Of a stretch of 10,263 bases of DNA, positions 1 through 4,349 are shown piece by piece (the first letter of the stretch is position 1; every line of letters starts with the position of its first letter). The DNA comes from Candidatus Acetothermia bacterium (GTDB lineage: Bacteria; Bipolaricaulota; Bipolaricaulia; RBG-16-55-9; DRXL01), in NCBI GenBank assembly GCA_028275205.1, contig JAPWVB010000037.1:1-10263 (forward strand). Reading direction: 5' to 3'. The translations under genes were made by a program, and so were the position numbers. Below the pieces are notes generated by a model. That model had not been told where the DNA came from and ran no database searches. It was given only the letters and a program-made list of their open reading frames with translations.

Positions 1-1
1 T

Positions 2-673
2 GCGCAGAATCTCTTCTATGAGCGCCAGGGGGCGTTCACGGGCGAGATCTCGCCCGTTATGCTGAAAGACGTGGGCTGTCAGTATGTGATCGTGGGGCAC
101 TCGGAGCGCCGGCGGCTCTTCGGCGAAACAGATGAAATTATCAATAAAAAGCTGAGAGCTGCCCTGGACGCCCAGATCATCCCCATTCTCTGTGTGGGCG
201 AGACGCTCGAGGAGCGCCGCGCCGGCAGGACTCAGCAAGTGCTCGAGGCTCAGATTCGCGGAGCGCTCCCAGGCTTCGCCCCAGACTTCGTCTGGACTGT
301 ACGCCTTGCCGCCGAAGGCGGCAAGACGAACGGTCCAGGCGAAGCCTGGCTGGTGATCGCTTATGAACCCGTGTGGGCCATCGGGACGGGAGTCACCGCT
401 GATCCTCACGAAGCCGAGGCGAGCGCGCTCTTCATTCGCGAGGTGCTAGCAGAGCTTTTCTCAGCAGAGATCGCACAAAAGATTCGGATTCTCTATGGGG
501 GCAGCGTCACCCCTGCCAACCTTGAGGGTTTCCTACGGCAGCCCAACATAGACGGGGCGCTTGTGGGCGGGGCCTCGCTCGATCCAGAGGCGTTCGCCCA
601 GATGGCAGAGCTTATGGAGCGGTTGACAGCGACTGATACGTCTGCTATACTCAAGCACCTAGGGGATACCTAA
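2..673 (+). CDS. tpiA: Triosephosphate isomerase, 5'-truncated by the window edge
   Basis: Interconverts dihydroxyacetone phosphate and glyceraldehyde 3-phosphate in cytosolic glycolysis and gluconeogenesis. The frame is open from base 2 and begins with the family segment AQN...GAFTGEISP. The fragment has 223 residues; the N-terminal part with the catalytic lysine lies upstream of the window. Visible signatures are VGHSERR (electrophilic His codon 98-100), YEPVWAIGTG (catalytic Glu codon 365-367), the phosphate-binding YGGSV near 494 and DGALVGGASL near 553. The stretch between the helix before strand 6 and strand 6 itself is abnormal: 27 residues encoded entirely by a palindromic repeat (269-349) stand where relatives have about 10. 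Active-site motifs on both sides are intact and in frame, so the enzyme is probably functional. The C-terminal tail, after the usual end of the barrel, overlaps the promoter of the next operon. Confidence 0.96.
   Translation, partial: AQNLFYERQGAFTGEISPVMLKDVGCQYVIVGHSERRRLFGETDEIINKKLRAALDAQIIPILCVGETLEERRAGRTQQVLEAQIRGALPGFAPDFVWTVRLAAEGGKTNGPGEAWLVIAYEPVWAIGTGVTADPHEAEASALFIREVLAELFSAEIAQKIRILYGGSVTPANLEGFLRQPNIDGALVGGASLDPEAFAQMAELMERLTATDTSAILKHLGDT
269..349 (+). repeat. Modular palindromic element inserted in frame in tpiA (short copy)
   Basis: An 81-bp segment, exactly 27 codons, made of consecutive hairpins. CCAGGCTTCGCC (269-280) is matched by its reverse complement at 338-349, giving 12-bp terminal inverted repeats. 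Inside are CCAGAC-TTC-GTCTGG (281-295), linker ACTGTACGCC (296-305), a 9-bp stem CTTGCCGCC-GAA-GGCGGCAAG (305-325), linker GACGAACGGT (325-334) and CCAGGC-GAA-GCCTGG (335-349). Bases 327-349 are identical to the reverse complement of 1657-1679 in the rpsR-GTPase gap, and 296-305 to the reverse complement of 1758-1767. It has no stop codon in the tpiA frame. The exact ends are inferred from symmetry; no convincing target-site duplication is seen. Confidence 0.85.
623..651 (+). promoter_or_regulatory. Sigma-70-type promoter for rpsF-ssb-rpsR, inside the 3' end of tpiA
   Basis: A perfect -35 hexamer TTGACA (623-628) is followed after 17 bp by TATACT (646-651), five of six matches to the -10 consensus, with an extended -10 TGC at 643-645. 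Transcription would start near 658, giving a leader of about 27 nt that carries the GGAGG at 675-679. It overlaps the last codons of tpiA, so ribosomal-protein transcription can be set independently of upstream read-through. Confidence 0.8.
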
Positions 674-684
674 CGGAGGACGTT

Positions 685-981
685 GTGGCTGCGACACGCT
701 CATACGAAGTCCTATATATTGTGCGACCGGATTTAGATAAAGCCCAACTCGAGCAGACGCTCACGAAGTTCCAGGAGGCCGTCAACAAGAGTGGGGGGCA
801 GTTCGTGAAGCTCGACGAGTGGGGCACACGCCTCTTTGCCTACCCCATAAAGAAGTTTGATAAGGGCTACTATGTCTTGATGGAGTTCACGGCGACAACG
901 GATCAGCTCAAGAAGATCGACGAGCGCTTCAAGCTCGACGAGAACATCTTGCGGTATCAGATCGTGCGTCACGATGCCTAG
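685..981 (+). CDS. rpsF: 30S ribosomal protein bS6
   Basis: Small-subunit protein that binds the central domain of 16S rRNA together with bS18. The 98-residue product has the normal family length and the bS6 pattern: RSYEVLYIVRPD at the first strand, an amphipathic helix, the WGTRLFAYPIKKFDKGYYVLMEF core (residues about 46-68) and the closing ILRYQIVRHD. The start is GTG at 685, chosen because GGAGG at 675-679 lies 5 nt upstream and the N-terminus aligns with family starts; no in-frame ATG fits. It is the first gene of the rpsF-ssb-rpsR cluster, behind the promoter at 623-651, and overlaps ssb by 8 bp. Confidence 0.96.
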   Translation: MAATRSYEVLYIVRPDLDKAQLEQTLTKFQEAVNKSGGQFVKLDEWGTRLFAYPIKKFDKGYYVLMEFTATTDQLKKIDERFKLDENILRYQIVRHDA

Positions 982-1381
982 CCTCAATCACGTCGTCTTG
1001 ATCGGCAATCTCACGGATGACCCGGAGCTGCGCTACACCCCAAATGGGATGGCGCGAGCACGGTTCTCTATCGCGGTGAACCGCCGATGGCGTGACCGCG
1101 ACGGCAATCTGCAAGAAGAGACGACGTTTGTGCCGATCGTCGTCTGGGGCCAGCAAGCAGAAACGTGTGCCAATTTCTTGGCCAAAGGGCGACTCGTCGC
1201 CGTGGAAGGGCGCCTGCGCATTGAGACATACCAGACAGAAGAGGGGGAGCGCCGCAAGGTCGCGGAAGTCGTCGCGCGCAACGTGCAGTTCTTAGACAGC
1301 CGACGTGACGAAGCCGAAGCACCTACGAGCACCACCAAAGAGATCTCACCCGAAGAAGGAGAGGAAGAAGTCCCGTTTTAA
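974..1381 (+). CDS. ssb: Single-stranded DNA-binding protein
   Basis: Coats single-stranded DNA in replication, recombination and repair and recruits partners through its C-terminal tip. The 135-residue protein has one OB fold (residues about 4-105), with the opening LNHVVLIGNLTDDPELRYTPNG, the FSIAVNRRW strand, a VPIVVWGQQAETCANFL segment and VEGRLRIETY. A short acidic linker ends in EEEVPF, a variant of the usual DDDIPF partner-binding tip. The ATG at 974 sits inside the end of rpsF (8-bp overlap) and has no clear Shine-Dalgarno, so translation probably depends on coupling to rpsF. The rpsF-ssb-rpsR order is the classical bacterial arrangement. Confidence 0.96.
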   Translation: MPSLNHVVLIGNLTDDPELRYTPNGMARARFSIAVNRRWRDRDGNLQEETTFVPIVVWGQQAETCANFLAKGRLVAVEGRLRIETYQTEEGERRKVAEVVARNVQFLDSRRDEAEAPTSTTKEISPEEGEEEVPF

Positions 1382-1387
1382 GCTGCT

Positions 1388-1642
1388 ATGAATAGAACGA
1401 CCTCAACCAGGAAGGAAGCGCCACGCAGCCGTGTCAAGAGCCGCACCGAGTGCAAGCTGTGCGAGCACGGCCTTGAGCTCACGTACAAGCAACCCGAGGA
1501 GCTCAAGCGCTATATGAATAAATTGGGGAAGATCCTTCCCCGGCGGGCCACGCGCCTGTGCGCTAAACACCAACGGCAGCTCTCTCGGGAAGTCAAGCGC
1601 GCACGCAAGATGGCCCTCCTCCCCTACGAAGTCGAGCCATAA
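1388..1642 (+). CDS. rpsR: 30S ribosomal protein bS18, zinc-ribbon (C+) form
   Basis: Small-subunit protein that pairs with bS6 on the platform of the 30S subunit. The 84-residue product carries the family core ELKRYMNKLGKILPRR followed by LCAKHQRQL and KRARKMALLPY. Residues C22 and C25 (CKLC) with C58 and H61 (CAKH) form a CxxC...CxxH set, as expected for the zinc-binding version of bS18. The N-terminus is somewhat extended and basic. The start at 1388 lies 6 bp after the ssb stop with only a poor ribosome-binding site, again pointing to coupled translation. rplI (bL9), a common next gene, is absent; a palindromic repeat begins directly after the stop codon. Confidence 0.95.
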   Translation: MNRTTSTRKEAPRSRVKSRTECKLCEHGLELTYKQPEELKRYMNKLGKILPRRATRLCAKHQRQLSREVKRARKMALLPYEVEP

Positions 1643-1783
1643 CAAGCTTCGCTTGACCAGGCTTCGCCTGGACCGTTCGCCGTGCCGCCTGCGGCGGCAC
1701 GATGAACGTCAAGCGAAGCTTGTCCAGGCGAAGCCTGGCCGGCCATTGGCCGGCGAAGGCGTACAGTCCCAGACGGAGTCTGG
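1643..1783 (+). repeat. Modular palindromic element filling the rpsR-GTPase gap (long copy)
   Basis: 141 bp starting immediately after the rpsR stop and ending 5 bp before the GTPase ATG. Consecutive hairpins: CAAGC-TTC-GCTTG (1643-1655), CCAGGC-TTC-GCCTGG (1657-1671), CGTGCCGCC-TGC-GGCGGCACG (1681-1701), CAAGC-GAA-GCTTG (1710-1722), CCAGGC-GAA-GCCTGG (1724-1738), CCGGCCA-T-TGGCCGG (1739-1753) and CCAGAC-GGA-GTCTGG (1769-1783). Linkers at 1672-1681 and 1758-1767 match, inverted, those in the tpiA copy. The two CAAGC+CCAGGC blocks (1643-1671 and 1710-1738) are direct repeats of each other except that both loops are reverse-complemented and the spacer A is T. No T-tract follows any stem, so it is not a standard intrinsic terminator, though the transcript would be strongly folded. 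Confidence 0.9.
1775..1778 (+). promoter_or_regulatory. Ribosome-binding site of the GTPase, located in a hairpin loop
   Basis: GGAG lies 10 nt before the ATG at 1789 and is the only plausible Shine-Dalgarno. Its GGA forms the loop of the terminal hairpin CCAGAC-GGA-GTCTGG of the repeat. The equivalent hairpin in tpiA has a TTC loop on the + strand. The start codon lies just outside the stem. Confidence 0.55.
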
Positions 1784-1788
1784 TGGCG

Positions 1789-2781
1789 ATGCCGGCAAAT
1801 CTGCCTCCAGAGTATATCGAAGCGGAGCTGCGCTTCCGCGCGGCGAAAAGCCCTCAAGAGAAGCTCGAGATCCTCCGAGAGCTGATGGCCCTCGTGCCCA
1901 AGCATAAGGGCACAGAGAAGCTCCGCGTCGAGCTCAAGCGCAAGTGGGCCAAGCTCCAAGAGGAGATCCAACAACAACAGAAAAAACAGAAGGGCTCTCG
2001 CGGCGCGGGCTACGATCACATCGGGCGCGAGGGCGCAGGACAGATCACGCTTGTGGGGCTGCCCAACTGCGGAAAATCTTCCCTCTTAGCTGCAGTCACC
2101 AACGCCAAGCCCGAGATCGCCGAGTACCCCTTCTCGACCTTCCGCCCCACCGTGGGCATGATGCCCTTTGAAGATATTCAGTTTCAGCTCATTGACCTGC
2201 CGCCGCTGTCAGAGTTCACCGAGCCGTGGGTCTATAGTCTCATTCGACAGTGCGATCTCGTCGCGCTTCTGATCGATCTCTCTTCCGAGACCCCTGCGGA
2301 AGATCTCTTTGCGGCCTTGGGGTGGCTGGAGCAAGCCCGCATTCGCTTAGTTCATCATCAATCGCGCGAGCGCGAGGGCCCCGCCACGGTCAAGCCCGCC
2401 CTGGTCATCGGCACCAAGAGCGACCTTCCCAGCGCTGCCGAGCACCTTCAAGAGCTGCGCTCTCTGATAGACTCTCAGTTTCGCGTGGTGGCCGTCTCGG
2501 CGGTCTCTGCCGAAGGGCTGGGGGAGCTGGGGCGCGCGTTCTTTGAGGGGCTCAATATCGTGCGAGTCTACACGAAGAAGCCCGGCCAACCCATCAAGCG
2601 AGATCTCCCCTATGTCTTGCCCGCAGGGAGCACCGTCACCGACGTCGCCCGCGCCATCCACAAAGAGTTAGCCGAAAGATTCGCCTACGCGCGGGTGTGG
2701 GGTTCGTCGGAGTTTCCCGGCCAGCGCGTCGAACGAAACTATATCGTGCGCGACGGCGACCTGCTGGAGTTCCACGAGTGA
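1789..2781 (+). CDS. DRG/Obg-like (HSR1-related) GTPase with C-terminal TGS domain
   Basis: A predicted cytosolic GTP-binding protein of the translation-factor-related class; its precise role is unknown. From the chosen start it has 330 residues: a charged helical N-terminal region (about 1-70) with PKHKGTEKLR, then the G domain with G1 GLPNCGKS (90-97), a switch region with EYPFSTFRPTVGMM (112-125), G3 as DLPP (136-139) instead of DxxG, G4 TKSD (209-212) and G5 SAVSAEG (237-243). The TGS domain covers about 256-329 (IVRVYTKKPG... to VRDGDLLEFH). The start at 1789 is preferred because MPANLPPEY matches the usual beginning of this family as I recall it; an in-frame ATG at 1702 would add 29 residues encoded wholly by the repeat. 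It follows rpsR, which fits a ribosome-linked role. The P in G3 suggests altered hydrolysis. Confidence 0.88.
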   Translation: MPANLPPEYIEAELRFRAAKSPQEKLEILRELMALVPKHKGTEKLRVELKRKWAKLQEEIQQQQKKQKGSRGAGYDHIGREGAGQITLVGLPNCGKSSLLAAVTNAKPEIAEYPFSTFRPTVGMMPFEDIQFQLIDLPPLSEFTEPWVYSLIRQCDLVALLIDLSSETPAEDLFAALGWLEQARIRLVHHQSREREGPATVKPALVIGTKSDLPSAAEHLQELRSLIDSQFRVVAVSAVSAEGLGELGRAFFEGLNIVRVYTKKPGQPIKRDLPYVLPAGSTVTDVARAIHKELAERFAYARVWGSSEFPGQRVERNYIVRDGDLLEFHE

Positions 2782-2790
2782 CCGCGGGGC

Positions 2791-2820
2791 TTGCTCAGAC
2801 GCCTGCCTGTCGGCTATACT
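2791..2820 (+). promoter_or_regulatory. Possible promoter giving leaderless eno mRNA
   Basis: TATACT (2815-2820) matches five of six bases of the -10 consensus. A weak -35, TTGCTC (2791-2796), lies 18 bp upstream. A transcript starting the usual distance after the -10 would begin at or next to the enolase ATG at 2827, and no Shine-Dalgarno is seen between them. The -10 is identical to that of the promoter before rpsF. Confidence 0.5.
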
Positions 2821-2826
2821 GAAGTT

Positions 2827-4083
2827 ATGAGAATCCGCGCGCTGCACGCGCGCGAGATCTTAGACTCGCGCGGCAATCCCACGCTCGAAGTCGAGCTGGA
2901 GTTGGAGAACGGGGCCTGTGGCCGGGCCGCCGTTCCCTCAGGGGCTTCGACGGGCTCGAAAGAAGCCCTGGAGCTGCGCGACGGCGACCAACGCTACGGG
3001 GGCAAGGGCGTCCTCAAAGCCGTACGCAATATCACAGAGAAGATCGGGCCCGCGCTGCTGGGGCGCCAGTTCTCCTCCCAAGACGAGCTCGATCGTCTGC
3101 TCATCGAACTGGACGGCACTCCCAACAAGAGCCGCCTTGGCGCCAATGCGATCTTAGGGGTGTCGTTGGCGTACGCGCGCGCGGTCGCCGCCGCCCTCCA
3201 CAAGCCCCTCTTTCAGTACTTTGGCGACAGCGCAGCGCTTCCCATCCCGCTGGTCAACGTCATCAATGGCGGGGTGCACGCGGACAATGCGCTGGAGGTT
3301 CAAGAGTTCATGCTCGTCCCCGTGGGGTTCAGCGCGTTCCATGAGGCGCTGCGCGCTATTGCGGAGACGTTCCATGCCCTCAAGAGAATTCTTAAGAATC
3401 GCGGGCTCAGCACAGCCGTGGGCGACGAAGGGGGCTTTGCCCCACAGCTGCAAAAGAACGAAGACGCCTTGCGCGTGCTTCTCGAGGCGATCGCCGAGGC
3501 GGGCTACCGGCCCGGACGGGATATCGCTCTTGCCATCGACTCTGCGGCGAGCACATTCTACTCTGAAGGGCACTATCGCATTGAGCATCTTGCGCTCAGC
3601 TCCAGTGAGTTGATTGATCTCTACGAAGAGTGGCTCGACAAATATCCCATCATCTCGATAGAAGACGGCCTGGCCGAGGACGACTGGGCCGGTTGGCAAG
3701 AGCTCACGGAGCGTCTTGGGAAGCGTGTCCAACTCGTCGGTGATGATATCTTCGTGACCAATCCCTTGCTCGTCCGCGAGGGCATTCGCCAAGGGATTGC
3801 CAACGCCGTTCTCATCAAGCCCAATCAGATTGGCACACTTACCGAGACGCTGCGCACCTTAGAGCTAGCGCGCCAAGGAGGTTATGCCACGATCATATCT
3901 CACCGATCGGGGGAGACCGAAGATACGTTCATCGCTGATTTAGCAGTGGGCACAGGGGCAGGACAGATCAAGGCCGGCTCGGTCAGCCGCGGGGAGCGCA
4001 CCGCTAAGTATAATCAATTATTGCGCTTGGAAGAGCGCTACCAGCTCCCTCTGGCGCGGCCCTTTGCGGGGAGGCTCCCATGA
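2827..4083 (+). CDS. eno: Enolase (phosphopyruvate hydratase)
   Basis: Converts 2-phosphoglycerate to phosphoenolpyruvate in glycolysis, and the reverse in gluconeogenesis. The 418-residue protein has all family signatures: AREILDSRGNPT near the start, the mobile loop SGASTGSKEALELRDGD (38-54), H151 in GGVHADN, E201 in VGDEGGFAP as the proton donor/acceptor, metal ligands D238, E279 (SIEDGLAEDDW) and D306 (GDDIFVTN), catalytic K331 in LIKPNQIGT, and the ISHRSGETED signature (357-366) followed by K382. ATG 2827 is chosen because the motif spacing to AREILDSRG is normal; a TTG at 2791 would add 12 unrelated residues and would lie in the -35 region. Its stop overlaps the next start (ATGA). An eno-ftsB neighbourhood is also known in enterobacteria. 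Confidence 0.98.
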   Translation: MRIRALHAREILDSRGNPTLEVELELENGACGRAAVPSGASTGSKEALELRDGDQRYGGKGVLKAVRNITEKIGPALLGRQFSSQDELDRLLIELDGTPNKSRLGANAILGVSLAYARAVAAALHKPLFQYFGDSAALPIPLVNVINGGVHADNALEVQEFMLVPVGFSAFHEALRAIAETFHALKRILKNRGLSTAVGDEGGFAPQLQKNEDALRVLLEAIAEAGYRPGRDIALAIDSAASTFYSEGHYRIEHLALSSSELIDLYEEWLDKYPIISIEDGLAEDDWAGWQELTERLGKRVQLVGDDIFVTNPLLVREGIRQGIANAVLIKPNQIGTLTETLRTLELARQGGYATIISHRSGETEDTFIADLAVGTGAGQIKAGSVSRGERTAKYNQLLRLEERYQLPLARPFAGRLP

Positions 4084-4349
4084 AGCGCGTCGTAGCTCTA
4101 CTACTCATTGGGGCGCTCATCGGGGTGTTTACGTGGAGGACTCTAGAGATTCGCCATCTGCGGCGCGAGCTGAGGCAGCTCGAATCCGAAAAAGCTCAGA
4201 TTCAAAAAGAGATCGAGAGCCTCTCCGAGCGCCTCCGGGCCATCAGTAATCTTAAACTCGTCGAATATTTTGCGCGCAAGGAGCTGGGCATGGTCAAGCC
4301 CGGCGAAGAGCTGTACATCTTGATCGAAGACGGTGAGTCAGAGCGATGA
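4080..4349 (+). CDS. FtsB/DivIC-family septum formation initiator
   Basis: A small bitopic membrane protein of the divisome; relatives form a coiled-coil complex with FtsL and FtsQ/DivIB and help activate septal peptidoglycan synthesis. In the 89 residues, a single transmembrane segment occupies about 4-18 after a short basic N-terminus. A heptad-like coiled coil (about 22-56, rich in L, E and R) follows, and then the C-terminal motif EYFARKELGMVKPGEELYIL, typical of the DivIC/FtsB family. The start is fixed by GGGGAGG at 4068-4074, 5 nt upstream, and by the ATGA overlap with eno. A second ATGA links it to dnaE. I leave the symbol blank because FtsB, DivIC and FtsL are hard to separate by sequence alone. 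Confidence 0.9.
   Translation: MKRVVALLLIGALIGVFTWRTLEIRHLRRELRQLESEKAQIQKEIESLSERLRAISNLKLVEYFARKELGMVKPGEELYILIEDGESER

Noticed and set aside
1653..1681. TTGACC inside the repeat as a -35 box for the GTPase gene
   Set aside because: The position 17 bp downstream is TTCGCC, not a -10, and the match arises from the hairpin arms.
1643..1783. The hairpin cluster as a Rho-independent terminator after rpsR
   Set aside because: No stem is followed by a run of T, and the GTPase lies only 5 bp further on, on the same strand.
1643..1783. CRISPR array
   Set aside because: The repeated units are hairpins of 13-15 bp with no regular spacers, and no cas gene is nearby.
1624..2019. Minus-strand open frame of 131 codons across the repeat and the GTPase start
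   Set aside because: It opposes a clear GTPase gene and its length follows from stop avoidance in the repeat and the G+C-rich antisense frame; no ribosome-binding site or family similarity is seen.
3154..3792. Long minus-strand open frame (212 codons) inside eno
   Set aside because: It is the antisense shadow of a strongly conserved enolase; its translation shows no recognisable motif.
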